DNA of 56,611 nt from Chloroflexota bacterium (GCA_009838965.1 VXQP01000097.1:1-56611); one strand, 5' to 3'; positions 44,778 to 53,653 are shown, counted from the first letter of the stretch. Program-made: numbers and translations. The notes: generated by a model not told the origin, from the sequence alone.

Positions 44778-45641
44778 ATGCTGGTTGACCTTGTGCACAC
44801 CAAGACGAGTGACGACGTTACCCTGAGCGGAATCGTGCTGGAGCCGGAACAGCCCCGCACCGACCTGCTCGTGGATGCGATGGTGATGGTGCACGGCTCC
44901 GCCGGCAACTTCTACCTTTCGCCCTCCAACCCCCGCGCCGCGAAGCTGCGCGACATGGGCATCCCCACCGCCCTCTTCAACACGCGCGGCCACGACGTTG
45001 TGGGCGGACGCGCCGGGAAAGTGCGCACCGGCAACGTCTACGAACTGCTCTCCGAGACCCACCTGGACCTGAAAGCGACGGTCGCGTTCATGGTGGAGCG
45101 CGGATACGAGCGCGTTGGGATCTGGGGCAGCAGCCTCGGTGCGGTGCGCGTCGTACTCGCGCAGGCGAAGAACCAGGACCCGAACGTCGCTGGCGTCATA
45201 TCGCTCGCGCCGCTGCGCTTCTCCCACGAGTACTACTCGGCCTGCGAGATGGGAGAGGAGCACCTGCGCAACTACGAGAACGCGAAAGCCCTCGTTGCCG
45301 AGGGGCGCGGCCACGAGATCATGTTCGTGGACTTCCCGAACCCTGGCGCATACTTCTCCGCCGACGTCTATCTCGACCGCCACTGCTCCGAGCACTATGA
45401 CATCACGAAAGCCCACACGAATGAGATCGCGTGCCCGCTGCTCATCCTCACCGGCACCGAGGAGCAACACCCGCGCATGCGCGACGCGGGCCGCGACATG
45501 GCCGCGCTCTGCGAGGGCATGGACAACGTGACGTGGGTGCACCTGGAGGGCGGCGACCACGGCTGGCACAACAAGGAGGACGACCTCTTCCGCGTCGTGC
45601 CGGAGTGGCTGGGAGTGAAGGCGACGGCCAGCGTGGGCTAG
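44778..45641 (+). CDS. Alpha/beta hydrolase
   Basis: A 287-residue hydrolase. The oxyanion strand is VMVHGSAGNFY, the nucleophile elbow is GIWGSSLGA (Ser in G-x-S-x-G), and the C-terminal acid/His are in LILTGTEEQHPR and LEGGDHGWHN. No signal peptide. Related proteins are serine esterases, dienelactone-type hydrolases or peptidases. GGGAGG 7 bases before the ATG, and a TATACT near 44738 is a likely -10. Confidence 0.88.
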   Translation: MLVDLVHTKTSDDVTLSGIVLEPEQPRTDLLVDAMVMVHGSAGNFYLSPSNPRAAKLRDMGIPTALFNTRGHDVVGGRAGKVRTGNVYELLSETHLDLKATVAFMVERGYERVGIWGSSLGAVRVVLAQAKNQDPNVAGVISLAPLRFSHEYYSACEMGEEHLRNYENAKALVAEGRGHEIMFVDFPNPGAYFSADVYLDRHCSEHYDITKAHTNEIACPLLILTGTEEQHPRMRDAGRDMAALCEGMDNVTWVHLEGGDHGWHNKEDDLFRVVPEWLGVKATASVG

Positions 45642-45656
45642 GAGGGCTATTCCCCG

Positions 45657-46358
45657 TCACGCCCTTGGAGAATGGTTGGACAGAGTAATCCAACCACTCT
45701 CAAGATACCGCTTTATATCTCTTCGGTGACCTCCCTTACTGAAGTATTTGCCCACTGTCATACCTTGTTCCAGCAAGTCGAAACGTGCATGTCGCTTATT
45801 GGTTTCTGGCGTCCCCTTATGTGGATTTCGGGAGACAAGAATAGTAATTGTATCTGTCATTGCAATGTCATCTGTTGTTGTCAGTGCGGGACGGACAGCA
45901 CTTACAGATGGCATGGCCATGCCTGGCTTTACAACAACATTGAACTGCACTTTTACTGGTCGTGTGCCATCGCTGTTTACCATTCGCATTTCCACCCCAT
46001 AAAACTCTGTCTCGCCGTAAGAATGTTGGTTAAGTCTGTGCAACTCACGCAAATGCTCGTCCTTGAATTCTGTTGCAATCCAAATCATCACGTCAAGATC
46101 ACATCCTGCCGCATAGACAAGTATCGACCCTAAGTGGCGGTCATTGGTTTCTTTAATCTGATTTTCAATACCGATACGTCTGTCCTCATCATCAGTTGCA
46201 AGTATGTCCAGTTTGCGACTCCCTATACTGACCGGCGCCTCTCTCCGTACAAGGCGTAAGTCCATTTGCAGTGCACTGGCAAGGTTGCCGAGGTTTTCGG
46301 AAAGCCAGCGTGTAAAGGCGCTCTCTTTACCAAACAACCAACGTGGTGTAATCTCCAT
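45657..46358 (-). CDS. Predicted PD-(D/E)XK nuclease-like protein (truncated relative to its neighbour)
   Basis: A 233-residue protein with a core shared with the next gene: FTRWLSENLGNLASALQMDL, RKLDILATDDEDRRIGIENQ and LGSILVYAAGCDLDVMIWIA. The D-x10-E-N-Q pattern is a variant PD-(D/E)XK nuclease motif found in proteins often seen beside restriction or other defence genes. AAAGGAG 8 bases before the ATG at 46358 decides the start over an in-frame codon at 46523. The C-terminal half differs from its neighbour and ends in a basic DNA-binding-like segment (KGGHRRDIKRYLE). Composition is far less GC-rich than the surrounding genome, a sign of transfer. Confidence 0.8.
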   Translation of the reverse strand: MEITPRWLFGKESAFTRWLSENLGNLASALQMDLRLVRREAPVSIGSRKLDILATDDEDRRIGIENQIKETNDRHLGSILVYAAGCDLDVMIWIATEFKDEHLRELHRLNQHSYGETEFYGVEMRMVNSDGTRPVKVQFNVVVKPGMAMPSVSAVRPALTTTDDIAMTDTITILVSRNPHKGTPETNKRHARFDLLEQGMTVGKYFSKGGHRRDIKRYLESGWITLSNHSPRA

Positions 46359-46549
46359 TCCAGCTACTCCTTTCTTTGGTGCACTATCGCGCGCGTGTCT
46401 ACTCCTGCACCCGATGATAGCCCCTACTCTACCGTGCGACGACCAATTGTATGGCCTCCTCCGCATCGCGCTAGAGTGGCTGGCGATCAAGGCGGCGATA
46501 GTCGCGGGGTAGAAGCTACCCACGCCTGCTGGGAAGCCAAGTGTGTCAG

Positions 46550-47560
46550 CTATTCCTCGCTCTCTTCGTCGTGAGTGAAGGTTTCGTCAGGCGCAGCAGC
46601 CATTTCCTTGTCAACCTCATCAGCAACCTTCTGCACGGTGGGGATAACTGTTTGGCTCAGCCTGACAGTCGTATCAACCATCCATGCCGCAGTGCTGTCA
46701 AGTATGCTCTGCTCGTCTGTTATTGTCCTATCGGGAATCCTAGTCGAAATTCGTGACACAATGGATTGGTCAAGACGTTCCCAAATAAGTGGTTGTCCAA
46801 AATCCGATTCAACATTGTCTTGTTGAATATGGAGTGCATCAAAGAGCCGTTTATTCCGTGCGCTGTTAGAATTTAAGTAGACCGCCACCTCAGCACCTCC
46901 TCCCCGCAGAAAATGTATGTGGTATTGAACACCCCTAACTTTCGCACCTACAAAATGCTCACTATACCCGCTCGGCTTCCGTGCATTCGTAAGTTTATGC
47001 TCATTGCGGAGCCTATCCAATACGCCCAAGAAGAATTGCTTATATCTCTCTTGGCGCTCACTGGTGACCGGGTTAGCGTTTGCAATGTGGTTCCTACTAA
47101 ACTCATCGGGTCGTGCGACAACTTCAAACATATACGCACATTCTGAACACCCTTGTATCTTTACTACTCGCACTACAACAGCATATACCTCCCATTCTAA
47201 TCCAATACGCTTGTTCAACCAGTCTATTGCGTGACGATGTTCGTCGTAAAAGTCAGATGCCACCCACACTATTACTCCTGCGTTGTAATCCGCAGCATAC
47301 GTCAAAAGTTGGCCGAGATGATTGTGGTCTGACTTGGTCAACTGGTTCTCTATAACGACCTGCCGTCCATAGGAGTCTTCAGCGAGTATGTCAACGGAGA
47401 ACGGCCCAACCGCCGCCTCCTGTTGAACGAGTTCGAGGTCCATACCCAGTGCTCCGCCAAGCCCGTCCAGATTCCCAGCAAGCCATGGGGTGAAATCCTG
47501 AGCTTCGTTCGGCCAGACCTCACGTAGGTCTACCGGTTCAAGCTTCGCTACGTCTGCCAT
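46550..47560 (-). CDS. Predicted PD-(D/E)XK nuclease-like protein (DUF4268-type)
   Basis: A 336-residue protein. The N-terminal domain has FTPWLAGNLDGLGGALGMDL, FSVDILAEDSYGRQVVIENQ and LGQLLTYAADYNAGVIVWVA. This is the widespread domain fused to or found with restriction-like and DUF4268 proteins, with nuclease-type Asp and Glu-x-Gln. A C-terminal DUF4268-like region (VQYHIHFLRGGGAEVAVYL, WERLDQSIVSRISTRI) and an acidic tail follow. GGAGGGA 6 bases before the ATG. Lower GC than its surroundings. It is a paralogue of the gene at 45657 in tandem. Confidence 0.85.
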   Translation of the reverse strand: MADVAKLEPVDLREVWPNEAQDFTPWLAGNLDGLGGALGMDLELVQQEAAVGPFSVDILAEDSYGRQVVIENQLTKSDHNHLGQLLTYAADYNAGVIVWVASDFYDEHRHAIDWLNKRIGLEWEVYAVVVRVVKIQGCSECAYMFEVVARPDEFSRNHIANANPVTSERQERYKQFFLGVLDRLRNEHKLTNARKPSGYSEHFVGAKVRGVQYHIHFLRGGGAEVAVYLNSNSARNKRLFDALHIQQDNVESDFGQPLIWERLDQSIVSRISTRIPDRTITDEQSILDSTAAWMVDTTVRLSQTVIPTVQKVADEVDKEMAAAPDETFTHDEESEE

Positions 47561-47599
47561 ACTGCTTCCCTCCGGCGCAGTAGAGTGGTGGTTCTTGTC

Positions 47600-47884
47600 C
47601 TAACCCCGAGCGGTCAGGAGCCTCGACGCTTCCTGCCGGGTCCAGGCATCTGCCTTCGACCTGGCAATCTTTTCCAGCGCGTCCCGGCCGCGCATCGCCC
47701 TGATGATGCGCCGGGCGCCGCTCGTCCGGCTCCGGCAGGCTTTGGACGAATAGCCTTCCGCCTCTTCGATCTGTGCAGCGATGTCCTCGTTCGTAAGCGA
47801 CAGGTCGCAGAACTGCCTGAAGTAGGTGATGAAGCACCTCATGCCTACCGAGTTCAGGGTCCGCACAAACTGCTGCTCGTTCAT
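47600..47884 (-). CDS. Small protein of unknown function upstream of the nuclease pair
   Basis: A 94-residue helical protein (MNEQQFVRTLNSVGMRCFI, DIAAQIEEAEGYSSKACRSR, SGARRIIRAMRGRDALEKIA). GGAGG 8 bases before the ATG. The arrangement of an N-terminal helix, an acidic centre and a basic RTSGARRIIRA helix suggests nucleic-acid or partner binding. No family name can be given. It lies 40 bases upstream of the nuclease-like pair on the same strand, so it may belong to the same system. Confidence 0.6.
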   Translation of the reverse strand: MNEQQFVRTLNSVGMRCFITYFRQFCDLSLTNEDIAAQIEEAEGYSSKACRSRTSGARRIIRAMRGRDALEKIARSKADAWTRQEASRLLTARG

Positions 47885-47924
47885 CGTCCCGGCCTCCAGC
47901 CCTGCGCGAGTTGTAAGGATGCTC

Positions 47925-47930
47925 TATCCT
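47925..47930 (+). promoter_or_regulatory. -10 element of a leaderless flavin reductase transcript
   Basis: TATCCT ends 8 bases before the ATG at 47939, with no SD between. Same geometry and near-identical hexamer as at 8773-8778. Confidence 0.45.
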
Positions 47931-47938
47931 ACACGCCG

Positions 47939-48418
47939 ATGACAGCCGACCCCACCCTCTACCGCCAGGCGTGGCGCAGGTTCCCTACCGGCGTGAGCGT
48001 CGTCACCACGCGCTCGCCGGACGGCGCCCCCTACGCCACGACCGCGAACGCGCTCCTCTCCGTGTCGCTGGACCCGCCGCTGCTGCTGCTGAGCGTCGCA
48101 ACAGGCGGAAACACCTGCGACTATCTCCTTAAGGAGGGGTGCTTCGGGGTGAACTTCCTCCGCGGCGACCAGGCCGAGGTGGCGGACTTCTACGGGCGGG
48201 CCGCGCCGGAGGAGCGCCGGACGCTGCCCGAGGCGCACACGATGCACGAGAGCGGCGTCGCACTGCTGGACGATGCGCTCGTCGGGATGGTCTGCCATAT
48301 CGAGCAGCAGGTGGAGGCGGGCGACCACACCCTGTTCGTCGCGGCGGTCGAGCACGTTGAGGTCCGGGAAGGCGGCGCGCTCCTCTTCCACGAGGGGCAG
48401 TACGGCAGCACCGGGTAA
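47939..48418 (+). CDS. Flavin reductase domain protein
   Basis: A 159-residue FMN/FAD-binding split-barrel protein: YRQAWRRFPTGVSVVTTRS, ATTANALLSVSLDPPLLLLSV, NTCDYLLKEGCFGVNFL and a C-terminal VEHVEVREGGALLFHEGQYG. Members reduce free flavin with NAD(P)H to supply two-component monooxygenases, and some could feed electrons to oxygenases. It converges on the LigB-like gene. It is the only small flavin reductase in a window with three Rieske oxygenases, but no partner is adjacent. Confidence 0.9.
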   Translation: MTADPTLYRQAWRRFPTGVSVVTTRSPDGAPYATTANALLSVSLDPPLLLLSVATGGNTCDYLLKEGCFGVNFLRGDQAEVADFYGRAAPEERRTLPEAHTMHESGVALLDDALVGMVCHIEQQVEAGDHTLFVAAVEHVEVREGGALLFHEGQYGSTG

Positions 48419-48425
48419 CGCGGCC

Positions 48426-49430
48426 CTACTGCTCCCAGTACGCGAAGCCCATGCCGCACGGCGACGCAAAGACAGGCACGTAGTCGATCACCACGCCCTG
48501 CTGGCCGTCCGCGACGCCTGCCGCGGCGACCCAGTTGCGTGTCTCGCCGGTGCCGCTGCCGATGCCGGTGTACATCCCTGTGCCGCCGTCGACCCAGCGC
48601 GCCGTCTTCGGGCCATAGTCCGCCGGAGGGGTGGCTCCCTCCGCATCGAACGCGTCGGCCATCCCCTTGGCGTCGCCCGTCGGAATGTGCGAGAGGATGC
48701 GCTCATCGAACTCCGTGTTGAGCCACGACGTGGGACTGCCGGGCGTGTGCCACAGCCCACCCGAGCCGAGGACGGCAACACGCAGGTCCAGCGGCGACGC
48801 CTCGATCACCTCGCGCACAGCCCTGCCGAGGCGGTAGCAGCGGTTGGCCGACGGCTGCGGGCCGAAGTAGCAGTTCAGGAAGAACGGGATCATGGGGATA
48901 TCGAAGTCGGGGACGATGCGGGTAAAGGGGCGCATGAACGCATGCCCCATGCCATGTTCCTTGTTCGGTATCTCGAAGCTGAACGAGATGTCGAAGTCCC
49001 GGTGTGTGAGCCCCACCGCGAGTTCCTGGGCGAGTTGCGGATTGCTCTGTACCTTCACCCATGTCTCGGGCGTCTTCTCGCGCCAGCCGCGCTGCTCTCC
49101 GGGGACGAAGCCCGTCCGGGCACTCGTCCGGTAGCCCTCGAACTCCTCCCCGACGAAGACGCCGAAGGCGGGGAAATTGTCCAACCCGAACTGTTCCTGC
49201 TGGTCGTCCCCGAAGACGAGGATGACGTCAGGCTTCGCCTCCTCCATCTTCTGCCGCAGCACCTGGAACGCGTCCATACAGCGCTTGTGCTGCGCGGCGT
49301 TCTCCTCCTCGGACATGACGGGGTTGTCGGGCAACGGAGGACGGGCGGCCCGCACGAGGTTCCACTGGTGCGGCTCCATGAAGAGGAAGGGCGAGTGCGA
49401 GCAGGCCTCGACGAGCACGATCTCTGCCAT
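48426..49430 (-). CDS. LigB-superfamily (class III extradiol dioxygenase-like) protein, second paralogue
   Basis: A 334-residue paralogue of the gene at 20741. It starts MAEIVLVEACSHSPF with the metal-ligand His at residue 12, and has VFGDDQQEQFGLDNFPAFGV and GSGGLWHTPGSPTSW. As in the first copy, DDQ replaces the usual NDH metal-ligand His. The two proteins share order and motifs along their length but differ in detail, so they probably act on different substrates. GGAGG 5 bases before the ATG at 49430 decides this start over one at 49469. Confidence 0.85.
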   Translation of the reverse strand: MAEIVLVEACSHSPFLFMEPHQWNLVRAARPPLPDNPVMSEEENAAQHKRCMDAFQVLRQKMEEAKPDVILVFGDDQQEQFGLDNFPAFGVFVGEEFEGYRTSARTGFVPGEQRGWREKTPETWVKVQSNPQLAQELAVGLTHRDFDISFSFEIPNKEHGMGHAFMRPFTRIVPDFDIPMIPFFLNCYFGPQPSANRCYRLGRAVREVIEASPLDLRVAVLGSGGLWHTPGSPTSWLNTEFDERILSHIPTGDAKGMADAFDAEGATPPADYGPKTARWVDGGTGMYTGIGSGTGETRNWVAAAGVADGQQGVVIDYVPVFASPCGMGFAYWEQ

Positions 49431-49527
49431 TGCGGCCTCCTTGCGCCGCCCTTGCGAAGGCGACGACACGTTGTCCCGGATAGCGCCCGGTCACTATGCG
49501 GCTACTTTACTCCAAAAACGGCGCGCT

Positions 49528-49617
49528 TGGCGGAGGGAGTGGGATTCGAACCCACGGTACCGTCGCCGGCACAGCGGTTTTCAAGACCGCCGCAATCGTC
49601 CACTCTGCCATCCCTCC
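49528..49617 (-). tRNA. tRNA-Ser (anticodon TGA)
   Basis: Minus-strand cloverleaf with acceptor GGAGGGA/TCCCTCC, long variable arm, anticodon stem GCGGT/ACCGC with loop CTTGAAA (anticodon TGA, reads UCA), T-loop TTCGAAT, discriminator G and encoded CCA. Confidence 0.94.
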
Positions 49618-49719
49618 GTGCAAGGTAATGGTAGCACCACCAGCCCGTGAAACGCCTGCCTTCCCACTCGTGCAGCCTGCTAAACTCCCGCGAGACCCCA
49701 CTCCTCCCGAGGTTGTGCA

Positions 49720-51813
49720 TTGCCGCCTGAACTGACCGGACGACTCGACTTCTGGAACATCGGCTATCCGCTGGGGGCGATCGTCTACCTCACCGCTCCC
49801 ATCGCACTGGCCGCCATCGCCTGGGCGCTCTGGCAGCGCTCGCGCTACTGGCGGCTCGGCAAGCCGAACCCGGACACCGGACCGTGGCGCACGCGGCTTG
49901 CGGGAGGTCTCCGAACGCTGTTCGTCGACTCTATCGGTCACCGCCGTTTCGTGCGGAACGAGCGCTACCCCGGCGCGATGCACTTCCTCATCTTCTGGGG
50001 CATCGTCATCCTGTTCATCGCCACGTCGCTCGACGCTATCGAGTTCAACTCGGAGCAGTACCTCGGCTGGCACCTGCCGACCAAGAACATCACCCTGCAA
50101 CTCGAACTGATCTGGGACATCGGCGGCGTCATGCTCATCGCGGGCATCGCGCTTGCCGCGTGGCGGCGGTACGTCGTGCGCCCGCCACGGCTGAATACCA
50201 TGTTGGAGAACAACGTGCTGCTCGTCCTGCTGCTGGCAAGCGCGCTCTCCGGCTTCGTCCTGCAGTCGCTCCGCATGGCCGCGACGGAGATGGAGCCGAC
50301 GAGCGACCTGTACAGCGTGGCGTCGGCGTACTGGTCGCCGTTCTCATACGTCATCGCCGTAGGAATCCGCGGGCTGGGGTTCACGGTCTACGCGATGGAG
50401 GTCTCGCACTTCGCGCTCTGGTGGGCGCATGCGGGGCTCATGTCCGCGACGTTCGTCTACGCGGCCTGGCGGTTCGGCCCGCTCATGCACATCTTCGTCA
50501 GCCCGCTCAACCTCGTGATGCGCTCCTCGGTCACGCGGCCCAAGGGCGCGCTCCGTCCGATGGGCGACCTCGATACGTTGGAGGTGTTCGGAGCGCGGGA
50601 GATAACCGACCTCACGTCCAAGCAACTGCTCGACTACGACGCCTGCACGAACTGCGGGCGGTGCCAGGACCAGTGCCCCGCGTGGCGCAGCGGCAAGCCG
50701 CTCTCCCCCCGGAAGCTGGTGCAGGACGCGAAGGCCTACATGGAATCCCGCGCACCGGTGCTGCTGGCCCAGGGCCCGGACGCCGAGCCGCCCCCGCCGG
50801 AGGCCGACCTCGTCCACGGCGCGATAACGACCGAGGTGCTCTGGTCGTGTACGACGTGCCGAGCGTGCATGGAGGCGTGCCCGGCGTTCGTCGAGCACAT
50901 CGACTCCATCGTGGACATGCGCCGCTTGCTGACGATGGAGGAGGCCGACGTGCCCGAGGGCGCGATGAACGCGCTCACCTCCATGGAGCAGCGGGGCCAC
51001 CCGTGGCGCGGCACGCAGGCCACCCGCACCGACTGGATGGAGGGCGCGGACGCCGTTGTCATGAGCGAGGACCCGGAGCACGACGTGCTGCTGTGGGTCG
51101 GCTGTACCGCGGCGCTGGACGGGCGCGGGCAACAGGTCGCGCGAGCGATGGCGTCGGTGCTGAAACTCGCAGGAGTGCAGTACCGCGTGCTCGGCAGCGA
51201 GGAGACGTGCACCGGCGACCCCGCCCGCCGAATGGGGAACGAGTACCTCTTCCAGATGATGGCGGAGCAGAACATCGAGACGCTGAACGCCTACGAGGTT
51301 CGGCAGATCGTGACGCTCTGCCCCCACTGCTTCAACACGCTGAAGAACGAATATCCGCAGTTCGGCGGCAACTTCGAGGTGACGCACTACACCGAGTTCG
51401 TGGCCGGACTGATCCGCGACGGGCACATCCGCCCCGCGAAAGCCGTCCCGCTATCGGTTGCCTACCACGACTCTTGCTACCTGGGACGCCACAACGACAT
51501 CTACGAGGCGCCGAGGGAGATAGCGCGGGCCATCCCCGGCCTGGAGCTCGTGGAGATGGGCGAGGGACGCTGCCGGGAGCGCGGCTTCTGCTGCGGCGCG
51601 GGCGGCGGGCGCATGTGGATGGAGGAGCAGGGCACGCGCGTCAACCATATCCGCACCGACCACTTCCTCGACACCGGCGCGGACGCCGTCGGGGTCTCGT
51701 GCCCGTTCTGCCTTCAGATGATGGAGGAGGGCATCGGCGCGAAGGGGCAGGAGGGCAGCAAGTCCGCGAAGGACCTGCTGGAGCTGCTCGCGGAGAGCCT
51801 CAACGAGGCGTAG
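49720..51813 (+). CDS. Membrane-bound Fe-S oxidoreductase with CCG domains (FadF/HdrD-like)
   Basis: A 697-residue electron carrier. The N-terminal 270 residues hold about six membrane helices of the nitrate-reductase gamma/cytochrome b type with several His (for example FAMEVSHFALWWAHAG-like segment near 225), likely haem ligands. Two 4Fe-4S sites follow: CTNCGRCQDQCP near 310 and CTTCRACMEACP near 385. The C-terminal part has two CCG domains (VGCTAALDG...CPHCFNTLKNEYP and HDSCYLGRHN...CCGAGGGRMW...CPFCLQMM). This layout matches FadF/EtfQO-like proteins that pass electrons from electron-transfer flavoprotein to quinone. TTG start with GAGG 7 bases upstream. No etf genes are in the window. 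Confidence 0.88.
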   Translation: MPPELTGRLDFWNIGYPLGAIVYLTAPIALAAIAWALWQRSRYWRLGKPNPDTGPWRTRLAGGLRTLFVDSIGHRRFVRNERYPGAMHFLIFWGIVILFIATSLDAIEFNSEQYLGWHLPTKNITLQLELIWDIGGVMLIAGIALAAWRRYVVRPPRLNTMLENNVLLVLLLASALSGFVLQSLRMAATEMEPTSDLYSVASAYWSPFSYVIAVGIRGLGFTVYAMEVSHFALWWAHAGLMSATFVYAAWRFGPLMHIFVSPLNLVMRSSVTRPKGALRPMGDLDTLEVFGAREITDLTSKQLLDYDACTNCGRCQDQCPAWRSGKPLSPRKLVQDAKAYMESRAPVLLAQGPDAEPPPPEADLVHGAITTEVLWSCTTCRACMEACPAFVEHIDSIVDMRRLLTMEEADVPEGAMNALTSMEQRGHPWRGTQATRTDWMEGADAVVMSEDPEHDVLLWVGCTAALDGRGQQVARAMASVLKLAGVQYRVLGSEETCTGDPARRMGNEYLFQMMAEQNIETLNAYEVRQIVTLCPHCFNTLKNEYPQFGGNFEVTHYTEFVAGLIRDGHIRPAKAVPLSVAYHDSCYLGRHNDIYEAPREIARAIPGLELVEMGEGRCRERGFCCGAGGGRMWMEEQGTRVNHIRTDHFLDTGADAVGVSCPFCLQMMEEGIGAKGQEGSKSAKDLLELLAESLNEA

Positions 51814-51814
51814 G

Positions 51815-51931
51815 TCCCCACCTCCGCCCTCTCTCCCTTACAGGGAGAGGGGATCAGGCGGGCGACGCCGGTCGACCAGCGCTCCAGAGAGATTCCTCGA
51901 CTCCGCTGCACTGCGCTCGGAATGACAACGA
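51815..51931. repeat. Composite intergenic repeat mosaic (locus 5)
   Basis: CCCCACCTCCGCCC, CTCTCTCCCTTACAGGGAGAG, then GAGATTCCTCGACTCCGCTG and GCGCTCGGAATGACAACG. The last part matches 21886-21911 closely. It fills the gap between the Fe-S and TPR genes. Confidence 0.6.
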
Positions 51932-51937
51932 TAGTGA

Positions 51938-52765
51938 TTACTCGTCGTCCTCGGGGAGGTCGGGGAGAAGGGCGTCGTCGAAGATGCCGATGCCCGCGCC
52001 GACGGCGGCGAGTTCCGGCGAGTCGTCGAGGAGCGACAACGGCACCTCCGGCACGTTGACCGGCGTTGTGTCGGGCGCTTCGACGGCTTCGAGCGCAGGG
52101 AGGAGCGGCTCCTCGACGGGCTTCGGTTGCGCCGGGAACGAGATCCTGGAGCGCTGGCTCGGGTGCTGGTACGCCTCGCGCAGCACCACGCGCACCGCAC
52201 CGGACGCCGTGCCGGAGACGGCGCCCTCGTAGCGGTTGCCGCCCGACATAAGACAGAGCAGGCGGCGCGCCATGTTCGGGGGCACGAGGCCGAGGCAGTT
52301 GCCGTCCGGGTCCATGACGCCGAGCGTGGCGCCGTTCGCCTCCAGCGTCACGGGCGTGCCGGGCGAGGAGTTGCCCGCGCCTGTCGAGGCCAGCAGTGTT
52401 ACGTCGGCGCTCTTGCCGTGGTCTGCGATGAACATCCTCGGTTTGAGCGTGCTCCCGTTGCCGGAGCGGCGTGCCTGTGCGCTATCCGCCTCGGCCATCA
52501 ACCGTTCCACGTTCTTGACGGCGATGGGGTTGTCCGGGCTGAACACGAGCGCGCGGCGGAAGGCATCGAGCGCCTGGCCGAACTCGCCAAGCTCGGTGAG
52601 CGCCTTGCCCAGGCGGTTCATCGCCTCAACGTTATCGGGCGCAGCGTCCAGTATCTCGCGGTTGAGTTGGGCGGCCTCCGCCCACTCCCCGTTCATCGCC
52701 AGACGCACTGCTGTGCGGGACTGCTCCTTCAACAACCGGACATGCTCCTCTTCGCGGTAGATCAT
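51938..52765 (-). CDS. TPR-repeat protein with acidic tail
   Basis: A 275-residue cytoplasmic protein. Two tetratricopeptide repeats lie in residues 15-85 (WAEAAQLNREILDAAPDNVEA and EFGQALDAFRRALVFSPDNP). A beta-rich middle follows (VTLEANGATLGVMDPDGNCL), then a Pro/Glu-rich linker and a very acidic C-terminus ending LPDLPEDDE. It probably scaffolds another protein. GGGAG 8 bases before the ATG at 52765; a much longer in-frame reading upstream has no support. Downstream on the minus strand of the CoA-binding gene by 59 bases. Confidence 0.82.
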   Translation of the reverse strand: MIYREEEHVRLLKEQSRTAVRLAMNGEWAEAAQLNREILDAAPDNVEAMNRLGKALTELGEFGQALDAFRRALVFSPDNPIAVKNVERLMAEADSAQARRSGNGSTLKPRMFIADHGKSADVTLLASTGAGNSSPGTPVTLEANGATLGVMDPDGNCLGLVPPNMARRLLCLMSGGNRYEGAVSGTASGAVRVVLREAYQHPSQRSRISFPAQPKPVEEPLLPALEAVEAPDTTPVNVPEVPLSLLDDSPELAAVGAGIGIFDDALLPDLPEDDE

Positions 52766-52824
52766 GACGACGTCTCCCGTCGCCGGCGCACGCACCCCCT
52801 CTTGTGGCGGCGTCTCTCTGTTGC

Positions 52825-53226
52825 TTACGAACCTCTCATCAGGCGGTGTTCTATGGCCATGCACTTGTCCATGACGACGCGCAGGCCCGCGGCTTCCGCC
52901 TTTGCTCCAGCCTCGCCGTGGGATATCCCCAGTTGCATCCACACGGCGGAGGCTCCTATGCGGATGGCCCCGTCCACGACGGGTGGCACATCCACCGCTC
53001 TCCTGAATATGTCCACCACATCGACGCGCTCCGGCACGTCCTCCAATCTGGCGTACGGCTGCTCGCCGAGCACTGGTCCCGTGAGCTTCGGGTTCACCGG
53101 GATGATGCGGTAACCGTGCTCCTGCATGTACCTCGCGACCCCGTGCGACGGACGGCCCGGCCTGTCGGACAGGCCGACGACGGCGATGACCTTGCTGTCG
53201 CGCAGTATCTGCTCCGCCATGTCCAC
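52825..53226 (-). CDS. CoA-binding domain protein (YccU-like)
   Basis: A 133-residue Rossmann-like protein of COG1832: KVIAVVGLSDRPGRPSHGV at the N-terminus, GYRIIPVNPK in the next strand, and AVWMQLGISHGEA with a conserved Cys near the end (VVMDKCMAIEH). Members bind coenzyme A or acyl-CoA as stand-alone copies of the succinyl-CoA synthetase domain; the role is unknown. GGAGG about 10 bases before the GTG at 53226 favours it over an ATG 6 bases on. Confidence 0.88.
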   Translation of the reverse strand: MDMAEQILRDSKVIAVVGLSDRPGRPSHGVARYMQEHGYRIIPVNPKLTGPVLGEQPYARLEDVPERVDVVDIFRRAVDVPPVVDGAIRIGASAVWMQLGISHGEAGAKAEAAGLRVVMDKCMAIEHRLMRGS

Positions 53227-53653
53227 AGGGCCGCTTCCTCCACACTTCGGAATTATCGAGACGCTAGGTTGGCGTTCCGCGCGCCCAGCGTCAAGCGTAT
53301 TTCGTGGGAGATTCCGCAGGTTTTAGGGCATCAAGGGAGAAGGAATCAGGCGCGCCGCGAACAAGATTCCAACGGGCGGCGATTTTGAAATCTTGTTCGT
53401 GGCCTCAGGAGTAAACAGGGCCATCGGTCTGAGTGCCTTGATCACCTTGTTATGAGGTGTTTTCAAGGCAACGGCCTGGTTCCCGCGAACAAGGCAACAA
53501 GATTTCGTGCGTTCACAACTTATGCGGGCGTGGGGAGCGTCTCATCCTGTTGCAAAGTGTTTCGTGCCGGAAGAACCGGTGCCATGCACCACCGTGTCCT
53601 GCGCGAGAAGCAGGTCCGGCGATAGGCGGTTGTCGGGCGCAGGGGACGGGCGG
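53227..53653. other. Gene-free, palindrome-rich intergenic stretch
   Basis: No convincing gene. Inverted repeats are concentrated here: CGAACAAGATT (53358-53368) with AATCTTGTTCG (53389-53399), and TGCCTTGA near 53431 with TCAAGGCA near 53464. The sequence GCGAACAAGGCAACAAGATTTCG follows near 53477. The stretch is AT-richer than its surroundings. It may be a structured RNA or the remains of a mobile element. Confidence 0.4.

Noticed and set aside
45672-46133. Plus-strand open frame of 153 codons across the low-GC insert
   Set aside because: It is antisense to the nuclease-like gene, and its Cys/His-rich product has no SD or family signal.
49528-49617. tRNA-Ser as the attachment site of the low-GC insert
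   Set aside because: The insert ends about 1.6 kb away, no integrase is present, and no duplicated tRNA end was seen.
51938-53245. A 435-codon frame joining the CoA-binding region to the TPR gene
   Set aside because: The 5' part is out of frame with the well-supported CoA-binding gene on the same strand. The TPR protein starts properly at 52765.
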